Source: Streptomyces sp. Tu 3180 (lineage in GTDB: Bacteria; Actinomycetota; Actinomycetes; Streptomycetales; Streptomycetaceae). From it: 64,000 nucleotides of DNA. Made by a program: the position numbers and the translations under genes. Where the stretch lies: positions 4,504,001 through 4,568,000 of the forward strand of contig NZ_WOXS01000002.1 of NCBI RefSeq assembly GCF_009852415.1. The letters are read 5' to 3'. Below are positions 51,894 to 62,064 of this stretch, piece by piece. Under the pieces are notes generated by a model. That model saw only the letters and a list, made by a program, of their open reading frames with translations, made no database searches and was not told where the DNA came from. Every line of letters starts with the position of its first letter. The first letter of the stretch is position 1.

Positions 51894-54800
51894 ATGACGC
51901 GAGCCGAGCAGCCAACGGCCCACCCACCGGTCCCCGACGACGCCCTGGTCGCGGACTCCCGCGAGCGCGCCGTCCGCGCCCTGCTGCGCCGACCGCAGCT
52001 GAAACGGCTGTGGAGCGCGCAGCTCGTGGGCGGGGTCGGCGACGTCCTCGCCCTCCTCGTGCTGGTCCTCCTCGCCCTCCAGGCGGCGATCGCCGAGGGC
52101 TCCTTCGGCGGCGGCTACCGGGGCGCGGCGTTCGCAGTGGCGACCGTTTTCGGGGTGCGCGTCCTGGCGACCCTGCTGTTCGGCGCCGTCCTCCTCGGCC
52201 CGCTCACCGCGCTCACCTCGCAGGACGGCCCGCTGGACCGCCGCTGGACCATGGTCGGCGCGGACGGGCTGCGGGCCGCGCTGCTCATCGTGGCGCCGCT
52301 GTGGATCGACTGGACGCCCGGCAACGCCCTGGCCGTCCTGCTCGTCACCGCCTTCGTGACCGGTGTCGCCGAGCGCTTCTGGACCGTGTGCCGGGAGAGC
52401 GCGGCGCCCGCGCTGCTGCCCGCGCCGCCCCCGGAGGGCGCGACGGTACGGCCGCTGCCCGACCACATGGACGCGCTGCGCCGCCTGTCGCTGCGCACGG
52501 GCTTCGTGGCGATACCGCTCGCGGCCGCCACGCTCGTCGCCGCGGCCCTGTGCAACAACCTGCTGGGCACGGGCATCGACTGGTTCGCCGAACACCAGGC
52601 GGCCCTCGCGTCGTACGTCGCGGCCGGACTGTTCGCCGCGTCGCTGTCCGTGCTGACCTTCCTGGAACTGCCCGGCACGCGCACCCCCGCGCGCGGTCCC
52701 CGCTGGAGGGACTGCGCCGCCCGAGGAGCGCCGCCGGCGCCGACCGGGGCCGCACCGGTGCGCTGCCGCTGCTGGTGCTCGCCTCCGCGTCCGTCGCCGC
52801 CGCGGTGTCGGCCGCGGTCGCCGTGTCGGTGCTGCACGCCAAGGACCTCGGCGGCGGCCCCGTGCTGTACGGCCTGCTGGTGGGCGCGCTGACCGGCGGT
52901 GTCGTCGTCGGCATCCGCACGGCGCCCTCCCTGCTGCCCTCGCTGTCCCGGCGCCGGCTGCTCGCGCTGGCGCTCGCCTTCACCGGCCTCGCGCTGCTGG
53001 CCGCGGGACTGGTGCCGGACGTCACCAGCGTGCTGCTGATCATGGCGCTGGCCGGCTGCGGCGCGGGCATCGCCGCCAACACCGGGCACGCCCTGCTCGA
53101 CCAGGAGACCGAGGACCAGCGCCGGGCCCGCACGACGGAACACCTGCACGCGGTCGTCCGGGTCCTGGTGGCGCTCGGCGCGCTGATCGCCCCGCTGGTG
53201 GCCGCGGGCATCGGGCCGCACCGGCTGGAGAGCGGCCGGTTCGTCTTCGCGCACGGCGGCGCCGCCTTCACGCTGATGCTGGTGGGCGCGCTGCTGCTGC
53301 CGGTGGCCGCGCTGGTGCTGGCCAAGGTCGACGACCGCTCCGGGGTGCCGCTGCGCCACGACCTGCGCGACGCGCTGCTCGGCGGCGACGACCCCGAGCA
53401 GAGGCCCGCCGCCTCCGGCTTCTTCATCGCCCTGGAGGGCGGCGACGGGGCCGGGAAGTCCACCCAGGCCGAGGCGCTCGCCGAGTGGATCCGGGCCAAG
53501 GGCCACGAGGTCGTGCTCACCCGCGAGCCCGGGGCGACGCCGGTCGGCAAGCGGCTGCGCTCCATCCTGCTGGACGTCTCCAGCGCCGGCCTCTCCCACC
53601 GCGCGGAGGCGCTGCTGTACGCCGCGGACCGCGCCGAGCACATCGACACCGTCGTACGGCCCGCCCTGGAGCGCGGCGCGGTCGTCATCTCCGACCGGTA
53701 CATCGACTCCTCCGTGGCCTACCAGGGCGCCGGGCGCGATCTGTCGCCGACCGAGATCGCCCGCATCAACCGCTGGGCGACCGACGGGCTGGTCCCGCAC
53801 CTGACGGTGCTGCTGGACGTGGCGCCGGAGACCGCGCGGGAGCGGTTCACCGAGGCGCCGGACCGGCTGGAGTCGGAGCCCGCCGAGTTCCACGCGCGCG
53901 TGCGGGCCGGTTTCCTCACCCTGGCCGCGGCCGACCCGGGCCGGTACCTGGTGGTCGACGCCGGTCAGGAGCCCGAGGCCGTCACCACGGTGATCCGGCA
54001 CCGGCTGGACCAGGTGCTGCCGCTGTCCGAGGCCGAGATCCGGGCCCGCGAGGAAGCGCGCCGCAAGGCCGAGGAGGAGGCCCGCCGCCGGGCGGAGGAG
54101 GAAGCGGCCCGCAAGGCCGAGGAGGAGCGCCTGGAGCGCGAGCGCGAGGAACAGCTGGCGCGGCTGCGCGCCGAGGAGGAGGAGCGCAAGCGGCGCGAAC
54201 TGGAGGAGGCGCAGCGGCGCGAGGCCGAGCGGCAGGCGGAGGAGGCCCGGCAGCGCGCCGAGGAGGCCCGTCGGCGTGCCGAGGAGGAGCGCAAGCGGCT
54301 CCTCGCGGAGGAGAAGGCGCGCGCCGAGGAGGAGGCCCGCCGCAGGGCCGAGGAGGAGGCCCGCCGCAAGCAGGCCGAGGAGGAGGCGCGGCTGCGCGCC
54401 GAGGCCGAGGCCCTGCGCCTGGAGAAGCAGCGCAAGGCCGAGGAGGCCCTGCTGCGGGCGGAGGAGGCCCGGCGGATCGCGGAACAGGCGGCGGCCGCGG
54501 CGGAGGCGGTACCGAGGGTCCCGGCCGTCCCCGAGGTCCCGCGTCCCTCCGCGCCCGGCGCCCCCCGGCCGGCGGCCGAGGACGCGGTGACCGTGCCGAC
54601 GCCGGTCGTGACGCCGACGAACGCGTCGGGCGGACCGGTGGACGAGACGGCGGTGCTGCCCCGGGTGCCGGGTGACGGCGAGGACGAGGGCGCGGGCGGC
54701 GGGCGGCGGTCCGGCCGGCCGGGGGCCTCCGACTCCGAGGTGACGGCCGAGCTGCCCGTACCGCCGGGCGCCGCCGACGACACCGCGGTCCTGCCCCCCG

Positions 54801-55117
54801 TGCCGCCGGGCGCCGCCGACGAGACGGCGGTGCTGCCTCCGGTGCGGGAGGAGAGCCGGGGCGACACGGACCGGGTGCCGCCCGGCTACTTCCGGGACGA
54901 ACGCCCGGCGAGCGGATCCGACGGCCCCGCGGACCGCACGCGCGAGCTGCCCCGGATCGACCCGGAGGACACGCCCCGCCGACGCCGGCAGCGCTCCGAC
55001 TGGGCCGAGGAGACCCCGCTGGACGACCTGCCGACGCTGGCGGACGAACTGCTCGGCCCGCACGAGGACGAGTACGGCGAGCACGGCGACGAGGGCGGCC
55101 GGGGCCGCCGGCGCTGA
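51894..55117 (+). CDS. tmk: MFS-like membrane domain fused to thymidylate kinase; frameshifted in this sequence
   Basis: The first part, from ATG 51894 (TAGGCT 6 nt before it), encodes half of a major-facilitator-like membrane domain (AQLVGGVGDVLALLVLVLLA onward). Near 52695 the frame breaks and would stop at 52892. One extra base at the GG of 52695-52696 joins it to the other half (LPLLVLASASVAAAV onward) and gives 1074 aa. From 53417 comes thymidylate kinase: GFFIALEGGDGAGKST, TREPGATPVG and SDRYIDSSVAYQG. Then a coiled coil (54040-54500, EARRRAEEE type) and an acidic Pro-rich tail (DDTAVLPPVPPG repeats). dTMP kinase is essential, so a sequencing error or an internal start (such as GTG 52775) is more likely than loss. 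It leads into holB. Confidence 0.88.
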
Positions 55118-55193
55118 CCCGGTCCGGCGTTGTCGGTGCTCGCCCCCACAATGGATCCCGCAAGCCGAACGCGACGGAAGGGCGGCGTGACCC

Positions 55194-56399
55194 GTGACCG
55201 TGTGGGACGACCTCGTCGGGCAGCAGCGGGTGAGCGAGCAGCTCACCGCGGCCGCCCGGGACGCCGACGCGCTCGTCACCGCGGCGGCGGCCGACGCGCC
55301 GCCGCCCGAGGCGTCCAGGATGACCCACGCCTGGCTGTTCACGGGCCCGCCCGGCGCGGGACGCAGCCAGGCGGCGCGCGCCTTCGCCGCCGCCCTGCAG
55401 TGCGTCAGCCCCGACCGCGCGCTCGGCGGGGCCCCCGGCTGCGGGTTCTGCGACGGCTGCCACACCGCGCTGATCGGCACCCACGCCGATGTCACCACGG
55501 TCGCCGCCGTCGGCACGGAGATCCTCGTCAAGGACATGCGCGACACCGTGCGCAAGTCGTTCACCGCCCCGGCGGGCGGCCGCTGGCAGATCATCCTCGT
55601 CGAGGACGCCGAGCGGCTGAACGAGAAGTCCGCCAACGCCGTCCTCAAGGCCGTCGAGGAGCCCGCCCCCCGCACGGTCTGGCTGCTGTGCGCCCCCTCC
55701 ATCGAGGACGTCCTGCCGACGATCCGCTCCCGCTGCCGCCACCTCAACCTGAGCACGCCCTCCGTGGACGCCGTCGCCGACATGCTCGTCCGGCGCGAGG
55801 GCATCGAGCCGGACGTCGCCGCGGCGGTGGCCCGCGCCACCCAGGGTCACGTCGACCGCGCGCGCCGCCTGGCCACGGACCCGGCCGCCCGGGAGCGCCG
55901 CGCCGCCGTCCTGAAGCTGCCGCTGCGGGTCGAGGACATCGGCGGGGCGCTCAGGGCCGCCCAGGAGCTCGTCGACGCCGCGGCCGAGGACGCCAAGCAG
56001 CTCGCCGAGGAGACGGACGCCAAGGAGACCGAGGAACTGAAGGCGGCGCTCGGCGCGGCCCAGGGCGGCCGGCTGCCGCGCGGCACGGCCGGTGTGGTCA
56101 AGGACCTGGAGGACATGCAGAAGCGCCGCAGGACGCGGACCCAGCGCGACAGCCTCGACGTCGCCCTGACCGACCTGACCGGCTTCTACCGCGACGTCCT
56201 CGCCCTCCAGCTCGGCTCCCGCATCGCCCTCGCCAACACGGACTCCGAGGACGCGCTCGAGCGCCTGGCCCGCGGCAGCTCCCCCGAGTCCACGCTCCGC
56301 CGCATCGAGGCGATCGCCGCCTGCCGCAGGGCCCTCGACCGCAACGTGGCCCCCCTCCTCGCGGTGGAGGCGATGACGATGGCCCTCAGAGCGGGCTGA
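55194..56399 (+). CDS. holB: DNA polymerase III subunit delta'
   Basis: The 401-aa product is a clamp-loader subunit: WDDLVGQQRVSEQL, a P-loop with Arg in place of Lys (FTGPPGAGRSQAAR), a zinc module with CGFCDGCH, IILVEDAERLNEKSANAVLK and SIEDVLPTIRSRCR. The altered P-loop fits the non-hydrolysing delta' role. GTG 55194 follows GGAAGGGCGG. It sits 76 bp after the tmk fusion gene, a common tmk-holB pairing. Confidence 0.94.
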   Translation: MTVWDDLVGQQRVSEQLTAAARDADALVTAAAADAPPPEASRMTHAWLFTGPPGAGRSQAARAFAAALQCVSPDRALGGAPGCGFCDGCHTALIGTHADVTTVAAVGTEILVKDMRDTVRKSFTAPAGGRWQIILVEDAERLNEKSANAVLKAVEEPAPRTVWLLCAPSIEDVLPTIRSRCRHLNLSTPSVDAVADMLVRREGIEPDVAAAVARATQGHVDRARRLATDPAARERRAAVLKLPLRVEDIGGALRAAQELVDAAAEDAKQLAEETDAKETEELKAALGAAQGGRLPRGTAGVVKDLEDMQKRRRTRTQRDSLDVALTDLTGFYRDVLALQLGSRIALANTDSEDALERLARGSSPESTLRRIEAIAACRRALDRNVAPLLAVEAMTMALRAG

Positions 56400-56504
56400 G
56401 GAAGCCCCGGCCGGCAGCCGCTCGGCGGTCGGCCGCCGTCACTCGTACGAGGCACGGCCTGCGCGTAAGGTACCCATTTCGTCGCTCACGGTTACGCTCG
56501 CAGA

Positions 56505-58091
56505 ATGCACACAAGGCGCACCTTCCGTAGGATCCGCACCGCAGGCTCCCTGCTCGCCGCCACCGCGCTGCTGGTATCCGGCTGCTCCTCCGGGAGCACG
56601 CCGAGTGCCGCCGGCTCGGCGGCGCAGGAGGAGGTGCCGGCACTGGCCGCGCTGTCCCGCTCCACACCGGCGGCGCTCACGCCGTACTACGAGCAGAAGC
56701 CGTCCTGGCGCGACTGCAAGATCCCCGGCTTCCAGTGCGCCACGGTGAAGGCCCCGCTCGACTACGCCGATCCGTCCGCCGGCGACGTCCGTCTCGCCAT
56801 GGCCCGCAAGAAGGCCACCGGCCCGGGCAAGCGGCTGGGCTCGCTGCTGGTGAACCCCGGCGGCCCCGGCGGCTCGGCGATCGGCTACCTCCAGGCGTAC
56901 GCCGGGATCGGCTACCCGGCCGAGGTGCGCGCCCGCTACGACATGGTGGCCGTCGACCCGAGGGGCGTGGCCCACAGCGAGCCCGTCGAGTGCCTGGACG
57001 GGCCCCAGATGGACGCGTACACGCAGACCGACGTCACACCGGACGACGTGAGGGAGACGGACACGCTGGTCGCGGCGTACAGGAAGTTCGCCGAGGGCTG
57101 CGGAGCGGACGCGCCGAAGCTGCTGCGCCACGTGTCGACCGTCGAGGCGGCCCGCGACATGGACATCGTGCGGGCCGCGCTGGGCGACGGGAAGCTGAAC
57201 TACGTCGGCGCCTCCTACGGCACCTTCCTCGGGGCCACGTACGCCGGGCTCTTCCCGCAGCGGGCGGGCCGGCTGGTGCTGGACGGCGCGATGGACCCCT
57301 CGCTGCCCGCGCGGCGGCTCAACCTCGAGCAGACGGCGGGCTTCGAGGCGGCGTTCACCGCCTTCGCCAAGGACTGCGTCCGGCAGGACGACTGCCCGCT
57401 CGGCGGCCGGGGCACCGCTCCCGGGAAGGTCGGCAAGAACCTCAGGGCGTTCTTCGCCGAGCTCGACGCCCGGCCGATCCCCACCGGTGACGCCGACGGC
57501 CGCAGGCTCACCGAGTCGCTGGCGACCATGGGCGTGATCGCGGCGATGTACGACGAGGGCTCCTGGCAGCGGCTGCGCGAGGCGCTGACGGCGGCGACGG
57601 AGGAGAACGACGGCGCCGGACTCCTCGCACTCGCCGACAGCTACTACGAACGCGACGCCGGCGGCGGCTACGCCAACCTGATGTTCGCCAACGCGGCCGT
57701 GAACTGCCTGGACCTCCCCGCCGCCTTCGGCTCCCCGGACGAGGTGCGGAGGGCGCTCCCCGACTTCGAGAAGGCGTCCCCGGTCTTCGGCGAGGGCTTC
57801 GCGTGGATGGCGCTGAACTGCGCGTACTGGCCGGTGCGGGCCACGGGCGAGCCGCAGCGCATCGAGGCGAAGGGCGCGCCCCCGATCGTCGTCGTCGGCA
57901 CCACCCGCGACCCGGCGACCCCGTACCGCTGGGCCGAGGCCCTGGCCGACCAGCTGTCCTCGGCCCGCCTCCTCACCTACGAGGGCGACGGCCACACCGC
58001 CTACGGCCGGGGCAGCGACTGCATCGACTCCGCGATCAACACCTACCTGCTCCGCGGCACCCCGCCCACGGACGGAAAGCGCTGCTCATAG
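56505..58091 (+). CDS. Secreted alpha/beta-hydrolase peptidase (SlpD/tripeptidyl aminopeptidase-like)
   Basis: The 528-aa product has a lipoprotein-type signal (LLVSGCSSG, Cys at about 27) and an S33-type peptidase domain: LVNPGGPGGSAIGYL, VAVDPRGVAHS, and a triad of Ser237 in VGASYGT, Asp469 in TTRDPATPY and His497 in GDGHTAYG. Eight or more cysteines suggest disulfides. It probably trims N-terminal peptides outside the membrane, as Streptomyces SlpD/SlpE and Tap do. TACGCT is 6 nt before ATG 56505, so the mRNA may be leaderless. A 14-bp hairpin follows. Confidence 0.92.
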   Translation: MHTRRTFRRIRTAGSLLAATALLVSGCSSGSTPSAAGSAAQEEVPALAALSRSTPAALTPYYEQKPSWRDCKIPGFQCATVKAPLDYADPSAGDVRLAMARKKATGPGKRLGSLLVNPGGPGGSAIGYLQAYAGIGYPAEVRARYDMVAVDPRGVAHSEPVECLDGPQMDAYTQTDVTPDDVRETDTLVAAYRKFAEGCGADAPKLLRHVSTVEAARDMDIVRAALGDGKLNYVGASYGTFLGATYAGLFPQRAGRLVLDGAMDPSLPARRLNLEQTAGFEAAFTAFAKDCVRQDDCPLGGRGTAPGKVGKNLRAFFAELDARPIPTGDADGRRLTESLATMGVIAAMYDEGSWQRLREALTAATEENDGAGLLALADSYYERDAGGGYANLMFANAAVNCLDLPAAFGSPDEVRRALPDFEKASPVFGEGFAWMALNCAYWPVRATGEPQRIEAKGAPPIVVVGTTRDPATPYRWAEALADQLSSARLLTYEGDGHTAYGRGSDCIDSAINTYLLRGTPPTDGKRCS

Positions 58092-58103
58092 CCGGTGCCA
58101 CAT

Positions 58104-58137
58104 CCCCGGAGGCGGGCACGGGGGCCCGTCTCCGGGG
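58104..58137 (+). terminator. 14-bp hairpin after the peptidase gene
   Basis: Arms 58104-58117 and 58124-58137 pair with one mismatch around a 6-nt loop. Confidence 0.75.
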
Positions 58138-58209
58138 CAGGTGCGAAGCACCCTCGGAAACTGTGTAGACTTACCGACGTTGCCGATCGCACCATGGTGC
58201 GGGCAGCGC

Positions 58210-58283
58210 GCCGCCTTAGCTCAGATGGCCAGAGCAACGCACTCGTAATGCGTAGGTCTCGGGTTCGAATCCCGAAGGCGGCT
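58210..58283 (+). tRNA. tRNA-Thr (anticodon CGU)
   Basis: The cloverleaf is complete. The acceptor stem pairs 58210-58216 with 58276-58282, the anticodon stem ACGCA/TGCGT encloses CTCGTAA with CGT as anticodon, and the T arm is CGGGTTCGAATCCCG. The 3' CCA is not encoded. It reads ACG codons. Confidence 0.97.
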
Positions 58284-58292
58284 CTCCGAGAA

Positions 58293-58326
58293 GGTCCAGC
58301 TCCGTGCCCTTGAGCTGGGCCTTTTT
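58293..58326 (+). terminator. Rho-independent terminator after tRNA-Thr
   Basis: A 10-bp stem (GGTCCAGCTC with GAGCTGGGCC, one G-U pair) around a 9-nt loop is followed by TTTTT, 10 nt past the tRNA. Confidence 0.88.
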
Positions 58327-58711
58327 CGTTCAGCGGATGCGCCGACGGCGCTGCGCCCGGGCCGCACGAGTGCCGGCGGTCCCCCTCTGGTCTCAGTGGG
58401 GCCCGGAACCGGGGTCGACCGCGGCGGGTCGTCGGACCCGCCCACCAGCTGGTGCAGGCGGATCACTCCACGGACGTCACCGCCGGTGACGGGCGGACCG
58501 TCACCGCCGCCGGCGGCGGGAGTCGGTTCCGTGAGCACGCCGCCGCCGGCCCGGCCCCGACTCGGTGAACACCCGCCCCGTCCCGCTCCGTAGGAAGGGG
58601 TGTGTCCGGCGACGCGGCGCGTGGGCGGCCGTGCGGCCTACTACGGGAGACCGCGGCGTGAACGGCTAGCATCGCGGGCACAGTCGTCGGCCGGGATGGT
58701 GAGGTGAGGAC
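58327..58711. other. Intergenic region between tRNA-Thr and the glycosyltransferase gene
   Basis: No gene is seen in these 385 bp. They are GC-rich with short palindromes such as GTCACCGCCGGTGAC near 58488. A TAGCAT box at 58667-58672 could be the -10 of the glycosyltransferase promoter. Confidence 0.45.
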
Positions 58712-59605
58712 ATGGAGCCGCCGAGGATCGCCGTCGCCGTGGTGACCATGGGGAACCGGCCCGCCGAAGTGGACGCGCTGCTGGAGTCCGTGGCCAAGCA
58801 GGACGTGCCGCCCGCGCGGATCGTGATCGTGGGCAACGGCTGTCCGCTGCCCGAGTTCGCCCGGCGGCTGTCGCTGCCCGGCGAGGTCGCCACCGTCGAA
58901 CTGGACGAGAACCTCGGTTGCCCGGGCGGGCGGAACGCGGCGATCGCGCGACTGCGGGAGTTCGGGGACGTGGACGTCGTCGTCGAACTGGACGACGACG
59001 GTCTGCTCGTCGACGCCGATGTGCTGCGCCGCGTGCAGGAGCTGTACGCCGCCGACGAGCGGCTCGGGATCGTCGGCTTCCGGATCGCCGACGAGCTGGG
59101 GGAGACGCAGCAGCGGCACGTGCCCCGGATCGGGCGGTCGGATCCCCTGCGGGGCGGGTACGTCACCGGGTTCCTCGGCGGCGGGCACGCGCTGCGGATG
59201 GCGATGCTCGACGAGATCGGCGACTGGCCCGCCGCGTTCTTCTTCGCGCACGAGGAGACCGACCTCGCCTGGCGCGCGGCCGACGCCGGATGGCGGATCC
59301 TGTACGCGCCCGAGCTGCTGCTCCGGCACCCGAGGACCTCGCCCGCCCGGCACGCCATCTACTACCGGGTGAACGCCCGCAACCGGGTCTGGCTGGCCCG
59401 CCGGCGGCTGCCGTTCGCGCTCGTCCCCGTGCACCTGGGGGTGTGGGTGCTGCTCACCCTGCTGCGGAACCGGTCGGCGAGGGGGCTGCGGGCCTGGTTC
59501 GCCGGGTTCGCGGAAGGGGTGCGGGAGCCGGCCGGGGAGCGGCGGGCCATGCGCTGGCGGACGGTGTGGCGCCTCACCCGGCTGGGACGGCCGCCGGTCA
59601 TCTGA
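58712..59605 (+). CDS. Family 2 glycosyltransferase
   Basis: The 297-aa product is a GT-A fold glycosyltransferase: VAVVTMGNRPAEVDALLESV, GNGCPLPEF, NLGCPGGRNAAIARL, the acidic ELDDDGLL where metal and sugar nucleotide bind, and FFFAHEETDLAWRAADAGW with the catalytic ED(E)xD-type acidic cluster. A hydrophobic segment near 240-255 may touch the membrane. The donor and acceptor are unknown; cell-surface glycan is likely. GAGG precedes ATG 58712. Confidence 0.92.
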   Translation: MEPPRIAVAVVTMGNRPAEVDALLESVAKQDVPPARIVIVGNGCPLPEFARRLSLPGEVATVELDENLGCPGGRNAAIARLREFGDVDVVVELDDDGLLVDADVLRRVQELYAADERLGIVGFRIADELGETQQRHVPRIGRSDPLRGGYVTGFLGGGHALRMAMLDEIGDWPAAFFFAHEETDLAWRAADAGWRILYAPELLLRHPRTSPARHAIYYRVNARNRVWLARRRLPFALVPVHLGVWVLLTLLRNRSARGLRAWFAGFAEGVREPAGERRAMRWRTVWRLTRLGRPPVI

Positions 59606-59668
59606 TCCGGCGGGGACGGCCACCGGTCATCCGGTTCGGCCGGGACGGCCGCCGGTCGCCTGGCCCGG
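59584..59668. repeat. Three imperfect tandem copies of a ~28-bp unit at the end of the glycosyltransferase gene
   Basis: GGGACGGCCGCCGGTC and close variants recur three times across the stop codon of the glycosyltransferase gene and the following 60 bp. The last codons (RPPVI) are part of the first unit. Confidence 0.6.
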
Positions 59669-59700
59669 GGGCCCGCTCGTCCGACCTGTGAGGCAAAAGG

Positions 59701-59744
59701 ACGAGGGTCCCGGTCGTTCACCTCTGCCGACCGGGGGCCCTCGT
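59701..59744 (+). terminator. 16-bp hairpin after the glycosyltransferase gene
   Basis: ACGAGGGTCCCGGTCG (59701-59716) pairs with 59728-59744 with one mismatch and one extra base. The loop is 11 nt. Confidence 0.72.
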
Positions 59745-59979
59745 GCGCGGACCGGAGTGCGGCGGCGACACTCCCCCGAGCTGCGCTTTCCACGCGCGCG
59801 CCGTCGTACCGGACCCGATGTAGTGATCACATCAGATGTTGCCAACGGATCGCTAACATGTGGCCCGTGGTTCCCCGTTGAGCCATCCGCGACCGGTGGT
59901 GATCGGCGGTCGGGCGGACACCGGGGACCCGCCGGGTCCGGAGCGGGTCCGGGGCACGGGCGGAAGGCAGTGGTGCGGC
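59745..59979. promoter_or_regulatory. Upstream region of the SARP-type regulator gene
   Basis: The AT-richer core at 59816-59860 includes an imperfect dyad around TGATCA (GATGT..TGATCA..CATC) and TAACAT at 59854-59859. It is probably the promoter of the regulator gene. No coding frame is supported. Confidence 0.4.
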
Positions 59980-61959
59980 GTGACACGGCGCGAGCTGCGG
60001 TTCGGCCTGCTGGGGACACCGGTTCTCTACGAGGGCGGCACGGAGGGCGGGGGCGGCCCCGAGGGGGATCCCCGCTCCGTCGCCGGGGACGCGGCCCGGG
60101 CCGTCCGGTCCGTCCGGCCGATAGGCAGCCCCAAGCTGCGCGTCCTGCTCGCCGCGCTGCTGCTCGACGCCGGGCGCGTCGTCTCCGTGGAGGCGCTGAA
60201 GGACGCGATGTGGGGCGCGGCGCCGCCCCCCTCCGCGCAGCCCTCGCTGCACAATCACGTGGCCCGGCTGCGGCGGTTGCTCGACGACCCCGAGCGGCTG
60301 GTCACCGCGCCGACCGGGTACCTGCTGCGCGTCGGGCAGGGGGAGCTGGACGTCCATGTGTTCGACGCCCGTGCCGCCGCGGCCCGCGCCGCGCACACCG
60401 GGCGCGACTGGCGGCGCGTGGTGCGCGAGTGCACGGCCGCGCTCGCGCTGTGGCGGGGGACTCCGCTGGCCGGGCTGCCGCCCGAGGTGGGCGGGTACGC
60501 CTTCGTGCGGCGGCTGGGCGAGGCGCGGCTGCTGCTCCTGGAGCGGCGGTACGACGCCGAGCTCGCCCTCGGCGGGGGGCGCCTGGCCGGGCTCGTGCCC
60601 GAGCTGACGGCGCTGGCCGCCGAGCACCCGCTGCGGGAGGCGTACCACCGCCAGCTCATGCTCGCCCTCCACCGCACCGGCCGCCGGGCCGAGGCGCTCG
60701 CCGTCCACCGCGATCTGCGGGCCCGCCTGGTGGAGGAACTCGGCGTCGAACCGGGGGCGGGGGTGCGGGAGGCGCACGTGGAGGTGTTGCGGGGGACCGC
60801 CGCGCCGGCCGGGTCCGACGTCCGGCCCGTCCTGTCCGTGGTGCCCGGCGCGCCGACGGAAGCGGCGGGACCCGGCGCCGGTGCCGTGCCCGCGCCACTC
60901 CGGCCCGCCCAACTGCCGCCTCCTCCCGCCCACTTCACCGGCCGTGCCGACGTGCGGGGTGAGCTGCACCGGGTGCTGGCTCCGCGGTCGGGCCCGTTCG
61001 GGTCCGCCGTCGCCGTCATCAGCGGTACGGCCGGGGTGGGCAAGAGCGCGCTCGCGCTGCACGTCGCCCATGCGCTGGCGGAACGTTTCAGCGATGGTCA
61101 GCTCTACGTCAACCTGCACGGCGCGACCCCCGGCATGGCCCCCCTCACCTCCGCCCAGGCCCTCGGCGCGCTCCTCCGCGACCTCGGCACCGACCCCGGC
61201 GCCGTCCCCGGGAACCCGGACGCCGCGGCCGCGTTGCTGCGCTCCCTGCTCGCACCGACCCGCACCCTCCTGGTACTGGACGACGCCGCGAACGCCGCAC
61301 AGGTGCGGCCGCTGCTGCCGGCCGGCCCCGGCTGCGCGGTGGTCGTCACCAGCCGCTCACCGCTCACCGCGCTCGACGGGGCCGCCCGGTTCCCGCTCCC
61401 CCCGCTGACCGACGAGGACAGCGCCGCCCTGCTGCGCGCGGTCTCCGGCCGCGGCGACCTCGGCGCCGGCCACCCCCTCGTCAGGCTCACCGGCCGGCTC
61501 CCCCTGGCCCTGCGGATCGTCGCGGCCCGGCTCGCCGCGCGGCAGGTCCTCACCCCGGACGCGCTCGCCGGTCAGCTGTCGGCCACGGAGAGCCGGCTTC
61601 CCCACCTGGAGTACGACGACCTCAGCGTCCGCCGCTCGCTGGCCGTCGCGTACGACGCGCTGGCCGCCTCCGAACGCGAGGCCGACCGGGACGCGGCCCT
61701 CGTCCTGCGCCGCATCGGGGCGCTCGACCTGCCCGGGTACGGCGCGCCCCTGCTGGCCCGCCTCACCGGTACCGACGAGCGCCGCGCCGAGGCCGCGCTG
61801 GACCGGCTCGTCGACGTGGCCCTGCTGGAGGAGACGGCGTACGGCCGCTACGTACCCCACGACCTGGTCCGCGACTTCGCCCGCGAACTCGCCGGCGCCG
61901 CCGGCGGCCCGGACCGGGACGCCGGCACGGTCTGCTCCTGCGCGGGCGGGGGCGCATGA
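59980..61959 (+). CDS. SARP/AfsR-type regulator with NB-ARC domain
   Basis: The 659-aa product has an OmpR-type winged helix (about 1-110; SLHNHVARLRRLLDD), a bacterial activator domain (about 115-265), a linker, then an NB-ARC ATPase with Walker A GTAGVGKSAL (Lys355), LLVLDDAANAAQVRPLLP and GRLPLALRIVAARLA. It lacks the C-terminal TPR repeats of AfsR. Such proteins activate antibiotic or developmental genes in response to signals. GTG 59980 is chosen because RRELRFGLLG begins the conserved domain and GGAAGG lies upstream; longer frames to 59860 lack support. Confidence 0.9.
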   Translation: MTRRELRFGLLGTPVLYEGGTEGGGGPEGDPRSVAGDAARAVRSVRPIGSPKLRVLLAALLLDAGRVVSVEALKDAMWGAAPPPSAQPSLHNHVARLRRLLDDPERLVTAPTGYLLRVGQGELDVHVFDARAAAARAAHTGRDWRRVVRECTAALALWRGTPLAGLPPEVGGYAFVRRLGEARLLLLERRYDAELALGGGRLAGLVPELTALAAEHPLREAYHRQLMLALHRTGRRAEALAVHRDLRARLVEELGVEPGAGVREAHVEVLRGTAAPAGSDVRPVLSVVPGAPTEAAGPGAGAVPAPLRPAQLPPPPAHFTGRADVRGELHRVLAPRSGPFGSAVAVISGTAGVGKSALALHVAHALAERFSDGQLYVNLHGATPGMAPLTSAQALGALLRDLGTDPGAVPGNPDAAAALLRSLLAPTRTLLVLDDAANAAQVRPLLPAGPGCAVVVTSRSPLTALDGAARFPLPPLTDEDSAALLRAVSGRGDLGAGHPLVRLTGRLPLALRIVAARLAARQVLTPDALAGQLSATESRLPHLEYDDLSVRRSLAVAYDALAASEREADRDAALVLRRIGALDLPGYGAPLLARLTGTDERRAEAALDRLVDVALLEETAYGRYVPHDLVRDFARELAGAAGGPDRDAGTVCSCAGGGA

Positions 61960-62064
61960 GGGCCGGGGGAGCCGCCGGCGGGCGACGTCAAGGGCCGCGT
62001 CAAGGACGACATCCGCGACGACACCAGCGGCGGCACCCGGCGTGACACGCCCGCCCCCCGCCGA

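Noticed and set aside
61956..62046. A 29-codon plus-strand frame starting inside the SARP gene's last codons (ATGA overlap)
   Set aside because: The Arg/Gly/Gln-rich sequence has no features, and the overlap alone is weak evidence.
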